Shown here piece by piece: positions 1 through 13,822 of a DNA stretch of 64,000 nucleotides (its first letter is position 1; every line of letters begins with the position of its first letter). The position numbers and the translations under genes are program-made. Under the pieces are notes generated by a model, which saw only the letters and a list, made by a program, of their open reading frames with translations, was not told the DNA's origin and searched no databases. This DNA comes from Osmia lignaria lignaria. Its lineage: Eukaryota; Arthropoda; Insecta; Hymenoptera; Megachilidae. The DNA is taken from the NCBI RefSeq assembly GCF_051020975.1, contig NC_135037.1:9052001-9116000 (forward strand). The letters are read 5' to 3'.

Positions 1-3000
1 GGAACCGCTAAAACTAAATTGTCCCGCAAGAAATGAATGGGTCCCTCCTTTCTTTCCAACCCTCCGCGTTGCATCAATTATGGAGAATGCAGTTTTCTTT
101 GTTTCCTCGCATCTGCTACTTATAAGTCTTCGCTAATGTACCGCTTGCTGATTAATTTATTAAATAATATTTATTAAATATTTTGTTACGAATTTCGTTG
201 AGCACCCTGTAGATATTAGTGAGCGTACTATTTCCCCATTTTTCATTTATAGTTTCACGAAAAACGTCGATACAATCGATCCACCAAATCATGTCATATT
301 TACGAGAAACCATAAAAGCGAAAGCCACGCGGTAAATCTCCCTCTGTTAGTCAATATTTCTTATTTCCCTTAACTTTGCCGCAACATCCAAAAGATATAA
401 ATAAATTTCCTCCTTCCCATCTATCATACACGTTTCAGAAATATCTCAACGTACGTCTTTCCTTTTCTTCAAATTTATTTTTATTAACAATTCAAAATAT
501 CTTTCGCTCGATTTCCCTCGCTTCAAGAATTCTCAAAATCGCCAGTGAATTTGCAGAATTTCGCGAGCGGAAGTCTTTACATTCCACGCACGGGGTCAAC
601 CGAGATCTTCCGGTTCCCTCTTCGAAAACGTTTCCAACAAAACTGTCCATGGGTGTAATTGAATTTACACCAACCACCGTCCCTTTTCCATCATTTCTTT
701 GTGTCGTCGGTCAGCAGGAAAAGTGTTATATTCCGAGGAATAATTGCACGCGCACACGCGTCGCGTTCCATTTTCCTTTTTTTTTTTTCCACCCCTGTTT
801 TTCATTTCGCTGACATTTTTTACACTTTCCCCTCAACTCGAACCTTTCGTAAGGAGAGACGCGTCGCGGCTTTAGCGTTCTCTTCTATTTTCTTTCCTTT
901 TTCCTTTTTGCTAACGAGCAACGACCGCGTAAGTGCTGAAACACGGCTTGAACATTTCACCATGCAAACTACTCGCGTTAAGTGCCAGCGTCGACCTTTT
1001 GACCGGTTAAAAAGTGAAACGAACGATACGGGGAGAAAATGGATCATTCGACATCTGTTGAATCGGCCCTTAAATCGCGATGAAGCCTTCTTATGGTGAT
1101 CCCTTCGAGCATCGTAAAATGTGGATGTGAAAAGTTTTTAGAGCCACTTGCGGTGTTTCACACTTTGAGAAGCACAGGCATAAATTCGTGTCCTTCTGCA
1201 AGTAGCATTTGTAAACTGAAAACAGTATTCAACTTCTGTTATGTAAAGTAATTTTTTTTTAATTCTTAAGACGAGCTTTGGAATTTTATATATGCACAGT
1301 AATAATTGTTTAAAAGGAATATACTTCCATCTCTCTAAAATTAATCAAAATAATGGTAAATGAATGAAAAACCTATAATTATATCACTTTTGAACGTATA
1401 AACTCCGTTTATTATTATATTGCTACAATTCTTTCATTTTAATTTTACTGATATTATAACTACGTACGATTAAAAAATAACAGATTTATGGAATATACTT
1501 TTCTCTACATTTTTCCAGCCTGTTTCATTCATTTATCTCCATTTTAATCATTCCCAGAGAGTTAAGGGTGTAACCTTTTAGCCTAGCCTGGTAACGTCTA
1601 AATATTATTTCAAAGCTAATAGATTTATCATTTCATAAGTTCAACTTTTGTCTGTCGCTAATGGAAACGATTTTGAGATAGTTCGTCGTAATATAATTCT
1701 ATAATATAATTTTGCAAATCCGATCGGGAAAGAAATTCTATCAAAGCTATCCACCGGTCCTGGTATTATCCTTCTTTGTCAGAATTGAATCATCGCGTTC
1801 AGGGGTGAAAACTATTATTTGCACTTGGCTCGGTAGCATTGACGGAAAATATCTCACGACGAGTCTGTTTTACTTTCGGATAGGTTTCTTCTAACTTTCC
1901 AAGTTGTTATCTACTTCATGGCTGAGGAAGTATTCGGAACGAGATTTCATATTATCCTCGCCGCTAGATTCATCAAAACTTTAAGTTAGTTCATCCTTGT
2001 CATATCATTTTTTTTTTCTTAATCTATATTATCTTTTAATGGTATCATACTTTAAAAGATCTCAAGTTTCGGTAATTTTATTGTCCTGGTTTGTGAATTG
2101 AAAATAATTCATTTACATTTTAAATTAGACTGTTCAATTCTTCTACAATTTATATTATTTTTTAATGGTATCGTGCTTTATAATATATTTTTAATGCTTT
2201 ATGAGAAAATTGTTTGAACTCCAAAATTTTTATATTTTTTAAAAGTTATTTAGATCATAATTGCGATTTTTATGAGTTGCTCTAGAAAAGTTTGCTATTA
2301 AAGCTCGCATGCCGTTATTGTGTTTCCTCTTTTATATTTTTCAATTTAAAATTATAGATAAAAGTTGATTTAACAAATTCCTTTCATATTACTTATTTTA
2401 GAAAACCATTCTTAAATTTAGCAATTAATGGAAAACAAATTTTTTCCAATCATTGACACCAGAATTGTGTATCCCATTGCGTTCTCTTCATCTTCTCTCC
2501 GTTGTAAAAGCATTCGAGAGCCATTTCAACTCTCTAACGATCTCCAATTACCCGTAATAACAAGTTTCCAGAGACGCTATCGTTTTCCACTTTTTCATGT
2601 CTCGGTTCAGTCGGATCAGTCGAAATCAAATGCGAATTCTTCAGCTACGAGGGTGGAAGCTGTCGAACGGAAGAGAAGCTCGAGGTCTATTTTCGCGACA
2701 CGAGTGACAGGATAGTCAGGTAGCTGAATAACGGGAGCAAAATCAATATTGCCCACGTATATAACACGGTACGCGTTGTTTCTCTGCAACTTCTCCAGAA
2801 ACTTCACCGCGTGTCTGCTTCTACTTTTTCCATGCGTCGCGACGCACCGCGTCGCGCAATTGGAACAAGAAACTGGGAGCGTTGATAGACCCCGACAGCT
2901 GAAGGATGTCGCTTTACGCTGGTAATACATCGTTTATCTGCCACTCCGTATCCTCCTTAAGACCACGTAAACTGTCTCCTCGTCTCTTTTTTTTTTCTTC

Positions 3001-5919
3001 CTTTTTTGTTGTATGTATTGCACTTTCTTTGGAGAAGAAATGGTGCTCGAGTCGGATATGATCGCTGGATTTTTCGTGCTTGGTGGAAGATAAAGTTTCG
3101 AATGATAACAGTGGATTTATCGTCTCTCAAATATCGCAATCTTTTTAAAATTTCTCGGAAATGTCTTGATGATATATTGTGAAAAATTGTTCGATCATTA
3201 ATATTTTTAATTCTGGGTACTGATTTTTATTTGGTCAGACGAATGACATTTTAAATAATTTAATAAAACTACAAAAAAAGAAAATTAAATTAGAATTACA
3301 AAGAAAGGAAATTAAATTGAAGTTCAAACGAAAATATAAATAATCATTTTAGGTGTTTAATTTTTATTTACAGTATACTATCAGGTGATATATTGAATCG
3401 TATTCAGTGAGTTTCAGTATAGTTTCTTTATTTCGAAGAAAGCATTCTTGTCATCCTTTACTAGTAATTCTGTATGAAAAACGCGCAACAGCTGGCAAAC
3501 GAATATGACTTGTTTGCTGTATTCATTTATTACCCTTAGACGTATGGCAACCTGCCAGTTTGTTTTTGCTTTTCTTTAAATTCAAGATCAAGGATTGTCG
3601 ATGTTGGAAGTTAGAATTGTATTTCATAGAATGCTAGGTATTTGCACAGTGAAATGCAATTCTATACAAATTTGAAGATCCATTGATTTAGTTCAAAATT
3701 GAATAACACCAACGCAAACTTGTTATATTTACCAATTTATTCAGAAATTTCATAAATCAATAATATAGTAAAGAATACTTCTCAGAAAACATCAATTACC
3801 ATCGATTCATCAGGATATAATCTAAATGACGTGTAATATAAATTTCACCCTAATAGTGTCAATTAGTGGTTCCAATTTGCTCGATCCATTAATTTCAACC
3901 GCGGTAATCGTTCAGAAGAAAAATGTATTGTCGAACCTTCGACAAGATTAATAACTCGACGATTTCCTGTCATTTCTTATTCGATTTACGTTTGTTCTCA
4001 TATTTCTCTCATATGAACTGTTTTAATAAAATTTCATTTATTAATTCATGTATTTCCCAGTGTTTCGATGCAGGATCAAAAAATCATTTAACTTAATAAT
4101 TGAGTTTTCAGAAATTAATTCAGAAAAATTCAATTATATTCCAATCAATTTGAAACAGCAATTTAAAAAAATGAAACCTCTCCATATTCTCAGCAATACA
4201 AATTTTAATTTTAATTTTAAAAAAAAAGGAAAAAATAATTATATGAATGAAAATTGGTTCAGATTCACTAAAAGATTTTCAGAAATTTCAAATTATATTT
4301 TATTTATATATTACAAAACGATATTTTAACAACAGCACGTAAATATTTGAAACCATCCTCTCTATTTTTACAATAACAAGTGAAAATAAAACAAAAAATG
4401 GGAGCGTTTTTAGAAAATAAAAAATGAGCCACTTGTGATACTGAAACTCTTTTTGCCTTTCGGTCGGCTGATTCACGAATTTTTCAGTTCCGTTTCCGGT
4501 CCACGTGAACAAGAAGGGTTCGTCGGGGTGGGGGCAGAATTTATCTTTTGAGCACGGACGGAAATTATGTCATCCTGCAAATTTCCGTCGGTGGTAGCGA
4601 TGCAAGGACGATGGAGATCGCATCGTATTCAATGCGCCTGATGAATTAGCGTAAGTGGAAAATCGCTGGAATATGCGTGTACGTAAATGTATTATCTATA
4701 AGTCAAATCAGTCATGAGACAGCTGTTAATGACAGCATGTCACCACTAATCGCCGATGAGTGTACACTAAAAATTAGATGCTCCGTTAGCTTTCATTGAT
4801 TCGAATTGACGCGAGATTGGAATTGGAATTGGAAATCGAAACGATTGATAAGCGTAGGAAAATTTGAATTTACACAAGGCATCTAATTAATAAAAATAAT
4901 TAAACGATCAAAACGTTTCTTGATTCCGGTAGGAAATCAATTACACAGGATATTCTCTGTGATCTTTGCTTAAATCTAAAACCGATGCAAATTTTGTTTG
5001 TACACTTGATTATATTTACTTAACGATAACGAATTGAAATAAATTCCGTGAAATCGGTTAGTCTGATGTTAACCTCGGATGAATGACTGAGGGAATCAGA
5101 AATACGAGATCGTCGAACGTTGGTGAAATAATGTCAAGTAGTTCAACAAGATGTCGATCGAAGTCGCACTTTTTCCTTCGTATTGCGAGAAATAAACCCA
5201 GTCCTCCCTTGTTGGTTATTAATAAATTCAATGAGCTGTTTGTTACTAACCGAGTATAATGAATTTGTCTGTATTTGCTTTTATTTAAAATTGTGTCAAT
5301 GGTACGTGACTAAAGGAACAAAGGGAAAGATCTCACAATCAGAATATGTTAAACGTTTCATTATTCACAGCCGAAAAATTGAAAAATAATTAATAACATT
5401 ACATTAACCAAATATGAATGAAAATGAAATTTTATTATTCAGTATGTTTTTGATTTTTCTTTTCATTGAAAAAAAAGATCGTCTATTGAATTGTTACTAA
5501 GGATATCTCAGGCAGGTTTTGTGTTATCCGAGTCATTCATTTCTCGAATCAAATACAATTCTGCTACAAAAGTCTCCTCTAGATTAGATATATCTAATCA
5601 TCGATCGATGTCGATGCTGTCCTCTGCACTTAAACGTTCCTTCTGGCTCGTATCACTGCCATTGCAACTAATGCTTCGACTCTATTGTGTTTGAAAAGAT
5701 CGAAATCTTTTCCTTTGGTTGCACCAGACGTGCTTTGGACGTGCAAGATCGATCGAACTATCTTCCAGCTCCCTCTTCTTATAAACTATCATTTTTCATC
5801 ACAAAAAATCATTCTGTTTCACGACACATCCTTTATCATTTCTTTTTATTATATTGTTTACGATATTAATATTAAAAGATATTTAGGAAAGAAAATAATA
5901 CAGAGATTGCCTAAGAGGA

Positions 5920-6050
5920 AATGTGGGAGTCCGGTGAAGGGGAGGCCCTTCGGCGAGGGCCTAGGACCCTAGGTGTGAGGTCGGGTACCCAGAAGTCCGG
6001 GTAAATCTACGGGGCGGGGGTGGGTGACATTACTTCTTTTCCTGGGGAAG
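5920..6050. repeat. GC-rich insert with hairpin
   Basis: A sharply GC-rich block in AT-rich surroundings. It includes a perfect 7-bp stem, AGGCCCT with AGGGCCT, around a 6-nt loop at about 5942-5961, followed by a CCTAGG repeat. The compositional break suggests an inserted element such as a transposon end, but I recognise no family. Confidence 0.35.
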
Positions 6051-6065
6051 TCTACTATACTCGAT

Positions 6066-6087
6066 ACTGTACACTGTACAGTGTACA
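6066..6087. repeat. 22-bp perfect palindrome
   Basis: The segment is a perfect reverse-complement palindrome centred between 6076 and 6077, built from CTGTACACTGT and its complement. It lies just beyond the GC-rich block. It could be a dimeric transcription factor site or a transposon end; no protein is assigned. Confidence 0.6.
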
Positions 6088-6899
6088 GGAAGGATAGAAA
6101 GTATGGATGGATAATTTACGAGAAAATAGGTGTAGAGTATTGTAAATGTCCATAACGAACCATATCACCGTACGCGATGCATAGGCAGCAGATTATAATG
6201 CCGATATTAACGATTCATGCATAACTAGATATCGATAACCTCCGGAAAATCCAATTATGATTCGATTTGCTGTTCAACGTTTCATCTGATTATGGTCAGG
6301 ATATCGTGAATGTTCGTTGAAATTCTTCGAATCACTTGTGTGGACCAATCGTCATTAAAGCGATCATCCAAATACCTATTTTCTTTCAAATAGTATGTTT
6401 TCTCAATCAGTTTTTCAGTAATTAAAATTTTAAGGAAAATATAATAATTTTATAATCTTATGCTGTAACATAGAATGAATTAACACCTTGGCAATCATAG
6501 GGTCATTAGTGACCAGCAAATTTAATTATGCATATGGTTGAATGATTATATAATAGAAAAGAAAATTTTTATAATTCTATTAAATTGATCATCATAATGT
6601 GGCACATAAACTAAAGCATGAGATTAAAGAAATACTAATATTCTATAATAATCCATAGATAGTATAATATGCCGTACCAAATTCAATTATTTTCACTTTG
6701 GCAGTCAATATGTTAATCCTTTTGGAATATTTCGTTGCAAATCTATCAAACTCTCTATTTAATCCTCTCATCATGAATGACGTATATGTACGTCAATAAC
6801 AATCAATATTAATGTCAAAAATGTATATGTATACGATTATTAAAAAAAATTCGAAATTAGTGTTAAGCAACAGTAGGGCAGAAATTTTTCTTGCAAATA

Positions 6900-7015
6900 T
6901 TAATGTAATTAATACCAATACCAATATCAAATCAATACCTATCAATACCTCAACAGGTACCAATACTCATTGTCAGTATCAATACTAATATCAATATCTG
7001 TGCCAACACTGATAT
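6900..7015. repeat. Degenerate AATACC/AATATC simple repeat
   Basis: About 115 bp of imperfect six-base units (AATACC, AATATC, AATACT) run uninterrupted. This is a decayed microsatellite-like tract with no coding content. Confidence 0.6.
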
Positions 7016-7362
7016 TATTAATAAACAATTTGTGCAAAGAAAATACATATCAATCATAAACAAAATACTCCAGGATTCCAAAATTTATCTACCCCTGCCC
7101 CAAAAATAAATGTTTCAAATTTTATTATCCAAATGGATTGCTACGTTCAAGATTTTCAAAAAATTCAAATACGAAAAAAGAAATGTATTATTTGTTAGAA
7201 TTCCGCGCATAAAGTGAACAGGAAAAGGTGAAAAGGAAAGGCCAGTGATCTTCGACGAGTTTGAAAGTTGAAGTGCGAGATTTCGTTACGTGGGTGAGAA
7301 CGCGCTTGCGTGTAGAACTGTGTATATGTGTGTGTAATGGTGGAGAAAGTTGCACGCGCACG

Positions 7363-7548
7363 ATGCAGCTGATGACCTTGAACTCCCTGCTGATGTTCGA
7401 CCTCGTGTTCCTGTTTTTCCTGTTCCTCGTCGGGGTCTCCTGCCTCGTATATTATCTGCCCGGCACTCGAGCCCATGATTTCGCGCCGCATGAAGTCATT
7501 ACCTCAAGAACACCACCGCGTTACGACGCGCCTATCGACAATGTTTAA
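7363..7548 (+). CDS. Small single-pass membrane protein, 61 aa, PPxY motif
   Basis: I do not recognise this protein by name. Translation from the ATG at 7363 gives 61 residues: a short N-terminus, a strongly hydrophobic segment at about residues 9-31 (MFDLVFLFFLFLVGVSCLVY), then a polar tail with PPRY at about 51-54, a PPxY-type WW-domain ligand. A second possible start lies in frame at 7372. Codons are GC-rich at third positions (CTG, CTC, GTG, TTC), unlike the AT-rich surroundings, which supports real coding. The frame stays open upstream to 7261 but has no earlier ATG. The exon ends at 7549, where AAG|GTGAGC forms a good donor 1 nt after the TAA. The PPxY tail suggests recognition by Nedd4-family ubiquitin ligases (inference). 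The overlapping minus-strand ORF at 7195-7491 is judged a shadow. Confidence 0.6.
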   Translation: MQLMTLNSLLMFDLVFLFFLFLVGVSCLVYYLPGTRAHDFAPHEVITSRTPPRYDAPIDNV

Positions 7549-7549
7549 G

Positions 7550-10500
7550 GTGAGCTACTGTTCTACGATCCCCCATTCTTCAGAAATTCAATTTAAAAAA
7601 TATTCATAAATAAACAGTAGTCAAACTGTATTTAAAAAAAAAAAAGCAAGGCTCGTTTGAAGTTAGGGGTAGATTTTAATGAAAAAAGGTATTTTTGCCA
7701 TTTAAAAATAAACTTTCAGGGATATTGTATTTTTGAACTGTTAATGGCTTCGATTAGTTCCGTGAAATTCCATCATCGAGCAAATAAAGCTGCAATTCGC
7801 GACTACCAGTTCACCGGATGATCGTAATCGAATAACCAGGGCACCGGCTGCAATAATTTTTCCAATACTCCTTCGGTATTAGGTTAACAGGGGGTTATTA
7901 AAAAATTATGACGTACAAAAGGAGATCTAACGAAAGTTGAAGCTCGATGGAAGGATTAATACCAGGTCACCGGGTATCATGAACTTGTACAATAATTCAT
8001 TTGAAAGTTAAATAAAATTTGAAAAGATATTTCTTCTTATCGATAAATTATAACATTTGACTTAAAATTTATTATAATAAAATTTTCAAGTCGCTAATGA
8101 TAAAACGCGATAAACGAAAATAAGGAAATTTCCATTTTTGTAATTTTATTTGGTGGAATTTAATTTGAAAATATTACAGGCACTCGTAACATGTACATTT
8201 TCGGTTCAGTGATTTTCAGTGTCACTCGTTTTCCCGTATTCGTTTAAAAGGCAACGATATTAGCGGCGTCAGGAGTACGGTATTTCGGAAAGCGACGAAA
8301 GCTCGGTCACACATTAAATCCGACAGCACGTGTGCGTCCGTCAGACAACAGGAATTTAAATTTCAGCTTGGTTGTTCACCGACGCGCGGTCGACCGTTCG
8401 ATCAAATATGAAAAATTGCGATCCACCCCTCTGCCAACTTGTCATCGACTTGTTCGTCCTTTCGAACGACACGCGATCGTCGCGACGCAAAATGAAAATG
8501 ACCGAGAGAAAAGCGAGAAATAGCTAGAACTTATTTGTGCATCTGAAAGTATTTATAAAGTTTTGATGAAATTGTTTTTATTATTTAAAATGTTTGGTCT
8601 TCGAAGATTTGATGACTAATAATTAGTACACTTGGGGGGATTGAGATCAATTTATTTATATTACTTTTAATTTAAAACAAAAAGTCTAAATTGAAAATTC
8701 TGGTGCAGGTTAAAAATTGAATATCAAATAAATCAAATTTGCAGATCACTAAAATTTGAATAAATAAAAAACTTTTCAATTTTTCTATAAATTCTTTAAA
8801 TATCCTTATAATTTTTTTAAGAGAAAAAATAAGAAACGAGCCTTGTATCGAAAGTACATAATCGTCTAAGATAGCTTTCCTGAAGATGGTTTTAGTTACA
8901 CAAGAGAAGCTGTATGTAGGATATCGAGCTCCATCTCAACTTTTTGAAATTCACCTTTCCGATAGAAGGGTGAAAGGAAAAGGAAGCTCTTGAACGTTGC
9001 ATCGTGAATATCGCGAAAATTTCTGTGGATCGCTTTATCGGCACTTTGCCTTTCAGGAAAACCCTTTTCCGCTAGATCCGATGAAATGTAATACTCTTTA
9101 GTTCTCGTTAGCATTTTTCACAATAAATATTATGTAAAATTTATAACTTAATGTATCTTTAATGAGACAGGATTAATTTTTTAATAATAATCTTGAAGGT
9201 AATTCTTTAGAAATTATTTATAACAGAAAAATAACATATGTTCAATATTTTCTAACGAGTCCCTACTTTTTCTAGAATCAAGGATATATTGTTAATAAAA
9301 ATGGCAAATTGTATATTTACCAAATTTTAAGCTTCTTCTGGAAAATAAGTTGTGTATGATAAAAGTAGTGAACAGATTTTTGTTATTATTAATATTTGAG
9401 TTTAAAATCGTATAATATTAATATTATAACAGTAATGAATCCCTTTGCTGGTAGCGGAAAGAACCTATAACTTTTATCCGAGAAAAGTTGAAGCGAAGAA
9501 TTAACAGACTTTCCGTTCGTTAAAATTGCATTTTCAGATCAAGCAATTCAGGCAATCGCATAATTCAAATTGAATAATCTTCTAATCTCCTTTAAGCATC
9601 GGGTAATCGATGGCCTAGTTACGTCAGTATTCCACATTTCCTTTATCGCAAAATGATCCACAATTTGTCAGTTGTAACAGAAATAGTACATCAGAATAGT
9701 AGAAAGACGATGTATCAACAACTTAATAATCTATTAAACATTTTGATTGATAAATTATTATATTAATTAAATATACTGATTGACATTAAACAAGTAGGTA
9801 TATATACCAGTAACAAAAATCAAAGTGTTATTTTTTATATCAAGACTTAAAAATAAATGTTTCTGTTGAAAATTTGTTACTGTATCATATTGCTTTTTCA
9901 AAAATACAAATTAATAAAACTATTCGTATGAAAAATATTTTGTATTCCATTATATAATATTTACATATAACAATTGAAATAAAACAGTCGATGAAAATAT
10001 CGTGGAAATAGAATACCAAAAGTGGAGCAACAAAAACTTTTATTTCGATTCCAGTTTTTAATATCCTCTCATATTTCAATGTAATTATTTGAAATGAACA
10101 CTGATGAACCTCTTCGACGGAATAATGAAATAACATCAAATTACCGTATAATATTACTTTCGTTAATTACATTTTAAATAAAAGTTTGTTTTAAACAAAA
10201 TTCCAGGAACATTTCTAAAAAGAATATAAATGTTTCATTATTATATCATCGTTATTTTCCTTTGACACAGTGAAAGATTCTTTTTTATTATTTTACAATT
10301 ATTATAGTGTCTCAGTTTGAATTCGTTATATGATAAATGCAAGGCTGGATAATTTCTGGGAATATATTTGTCGCAATAGAAGCTAATACTTGGTCGGAGT
10401 TTCCTCGATCCTCCAAACAGAAGGAATTACCTCCGATGTCAGTGCTTTGATGAGCCTTCTGTAAATACCGGGAGCAGAAGTTTCCAAGCGAGGGAACGAT

Positions 10501-13500
10501 AAGTTCGCGACATTTGCATTTAAAACATACATAGAAAGAATGATCGGTATCGGTTGGAAAGTTTCGGATTACAGTTTACCCGACGAGCTGAATTTTCAAC
10601 GGAACCACGGGTTTCATTTGGAAACCAGTCGTTTGTGTGAATATTCGTAGTTTCAGCTAGCGTTGTGTACAAATATAATGTAAAAATATTGTGAAAATTA
10701 AATAATAAGATCTAATAAAATAAAATATAATGTGTAACAATTTTTTAGGAAAAAGCTTTTATTGATTCATTAGGGTATTTAATATGATACAATTTAATTT
10801 CATTACCGAATATTGAAACGTACATGTATGACACATATCATGATATCTGAAAATCAAATTACCTTGACGCACATGAAATCATTGTGAAAGATAATCGAAG
10901 GTTTGCCAGTTAGTCGTTGCATAACGGAAAGGACAAATGGAGCTGATGAAGTTAGAAACATCCGGCTGAGAATCGAGGAGATGGCAGAAGAGCTGAAACG
11001 TTGAATTCGTGGCTCAACTATTTGTAATTCAGTTCCGTGGATAACCCGATAACCTCCGACTTGTATTCTAACTCCACGAAATCAAATCGAAAGCCTTGAC
11101 TCGATACTCCGTTTATTCTCGCCCTGTGACTAATTGTAAGTTTCTTGTAATTGGAAAACGCGTAAAATGGAACTGGGCCTTTGTACCTGCACCCCATTCG
11201 ATAACGACTTCTTGTTTGAAGAGTTAAGAGGAGGACTTGTCGAGCGCATAAATTAAAAAGTATTGCAAATATATTATTTTCTCATTTGAGAAATTTTCAT
11301 AAAATTATTCCAGTTATTATTATTAAAAAAAAAATATTAGGAATGAAGGGTTTCTAGAGTAAAGTTATTTTGATATCTTTTATATCTTATAAAATTTCAG
11401 TTTATAATTATTTTAAATTTGAATACTTGCTGAAAATGCAAGAGAATATTAGATTTGATAGCAGAAGAAAATAGAGTTGACCTTTATTGTTTCACCCCTG
11501 TTGGTCTATCTGTCGATTGCCTCTCAAAATGACCGCACACCGCAAAGATTTACCGTCCACAAATTCGCGCACCTGGCTGGACGTAGGATGGTCTGCGTTT
11601 GATTAAAAATCGATCCTCGGAGTTTTCGTTTTTCATTAACGAACATTCGCAATCTTTGCCAATCGTTGGCGACGTGAAGTGTATCGGAATTCGATGTATG
11701 CCGTGTTGGTAACAACGCTTGGCAAAATTAAAAATTAATTTGAACTGTGTTCGGTGAAAAGAAACGAGTTTCGTTTGTTACATATCACAGAAGGAATATG
11801 TAATTTCTGGTAGTTTAAATGTTTAATTTCCTATGATTATTTTAACAATAAATTTTCATATTATGTATATTCCATTCACATTAAACGACAAATACTGCTA
11901 ATGGAAATAGAAAGAGTACGCTATTGCGAACGAGTTTAAATATCAAGCGAGAAATCCTGAAAAATGAAGTGTAATTACGAAGGCGACTCCAAATCTCCCC
12001 ATTTCTGCGAATCTTATAAGTACAAACCACGGGTCAATTTTCACGCGTTTTCTCTTTCACAGCTGACTCCTGGTTGCATTTTCCCAAACGTATAACCTCG
12101 TTGGTTCTGCATAAATACACGTACATTTTCTCGTGCGTTTAAACGGATTCCCTAACGTAATTTAAAGCTAAGACTGTATACCGAACGAGCTTTAAACTAA
12201 ATAATACGAGACACTTGTTTCGCTGCGTTTACCCGCGGTTATGTTCTAAACCCGTCCAAGAATCTAAAGGAAGAAATGGCAAAATATAATTCATTTAATA
12301 TGAAAATTTCAAAATTTATTTATTGAAATATTATAATTTAGTACATATACATTTGTAGTATTGCTAATTTTTTCTTCAAACGTATGACGATTAATGCTAA
12401 AAATTTTAAAATATTTTTAACCACTACACGATCTATTAATTTCAAGTTTCTCTTAATTACTAAACGCATAATTTAGAAAAATTCGTCGGTGAATGCCAAA
12501 AAAAATTAATTTTAAAATGTTTCTAGCAAGCAACGTTTCATTAATTTTCTAAGAAGTGTACTATAAAGTTTCCAAGAAATTTGGAACTCCGCGTCAATGA
12601 TTTCGTTCCTAGCTGAATATTACTTCACCTTTGAAATTTTCTCGGTGGATTTTTCATTGGCGAACACAATAGAGCGATACCTACGGGTAGAAGTCGAGGA
12701 ACAGTGGGTTGTCTCTGTGAAACAAGATTGAAGCAACGTGTCGTGCAGCTAGTCGAGAACAAACAAATGTAAACAGGCCGGGGCGTGCATATTGGATGCA
12801 TCAGGCTTGTTGGCCGCACGGAGCTTCGATTATTTCAATCCCTTTTGTTCGACGCGTCGCTTCCGCTCCATTTCAAGCTGCGAAGCGTGCAGCCGAAACG
12901 AAAGTCTTTCTTAATTAATTCGATCGCGATTCGCTCCATTTTACGATCATTCGTAACTGACAATAAGAATCATGATAATATGTGTACTTAAATCGTTATC
13001 GCGATGGAAATGTGATTCAATTTCAATTCAGACCAGAGCAGTGTCATCAAATAGTCTATTATTTAATTAAGCGAAATTTTTGATAATCTATTAAAGTGAA
13101 AAATATAAATTTTTTAAATTCTAAAATTTCAGACTAACTTAATACTTTAAATTATTCTATGTTAATATATTCAGGATTTTTGATATAAAAATCGTTAGAA
13201 TAAATAATTTCTTGATTATTTTGCAAAGTTCCTCGTCAAAGCTGTTCTTTACAAGCGGTCACTTTGTATCAAGTACATCGCTCCAACTGCTCAACTATTC
13301 CTAGTAACCGGTAAACACGACACTTGTCCATTAAATCGTAACAAAGGCACACGTTCGCTCGTGGAGTAGTTGGGAAAGTACAGGAATGTGCGGTCCAACT
13401 GCTGCAACATTGTTAATCCAGTACTTTGATACATGAAACACCCTGTTGCATCTGTTTAGACGATTATTAATCATATCATTCCAATTCAATTTGCTGATTA

Positions 13501-13676
13501 TAATACCTGATTTTTAAAGGCAAATAAAGTCGAGTTTTATCCATAATTTCAAGTCATTCAGGGAAAAGGAATTTCTAATAGTGTGGGTGATGGATTTCTA
13601 TGGAAATTCAAATGTCACCCTAATATGGATTCATATCCCATTCTTATATTGATTATGCCATTTTTTTGTTATGTAG
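7550..13676 (+). other. Probable leader intron
   Basis: This stretch runs from the donor after the small ORF (GTGAGC at 7550) to the acceptor TATGTAG before 13677. The interior holds no domain-bearing ORF; the short ORFs at 8332, 8896, 9885, 11524, 12625 and 12785 look random. Whether the two sites are joined in one transcript is not shown by the sequence. Confidence 0.4.
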
Positions 13677-13677
13677 G

Positions 13678-13822
13678 ATGCAAACCGACCTGAGTGGAGG
13701 ATCTGGTCTCGCTGTGGTAGCGGGGGATGTGCTTGCTTTGCGAGGAACAGGACTTGCCGCTGCCGAAACATGGGCTCTCCTATGCCAGGCTGCCCAGGCC
13801 CTCCAGGACCTGTTCCTGTCAA
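13678..13822 (+). CDS. Coding exon 1: start and first part of KIND domain
   Basis: The acceptor TTGTTATGTAG is followed by G and then the ATG at 13678, so the start lies 2 nt into the exon. After a Gly-rich lead comes GDVLALRGTGLAAAETWALL and CQAAQALQDLFLS, which matches the opening of KIND domains (a 'leu-glu-val-arg-gly' strand, then the 'ETWALL' helix). The donor is A|GTAAGT and the exon ends in phase 1. The 12 nt upstream are open in frame but hold the splice acceptor, so the ATG is preferred. Confidence 0.85.

Larger units (their letters stand above)
1..7190. other. Upstream noncoding region
   Basis: No ORF here shows a recognisable domain or sustained coding bias. The stretch is AT-rich with GC-richer patches near 540-1100, 2600-2900 and 5920-6050. 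Short ORFs at 376-813, 659-1099 and 2428-2715 overlap each other in different frames or carry low-complexity translations, so I do not call them. The patches could be 5' exons or enhancers of the downstream gene, but I cannot show a start site or splice pair. Confidence 0.6.
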
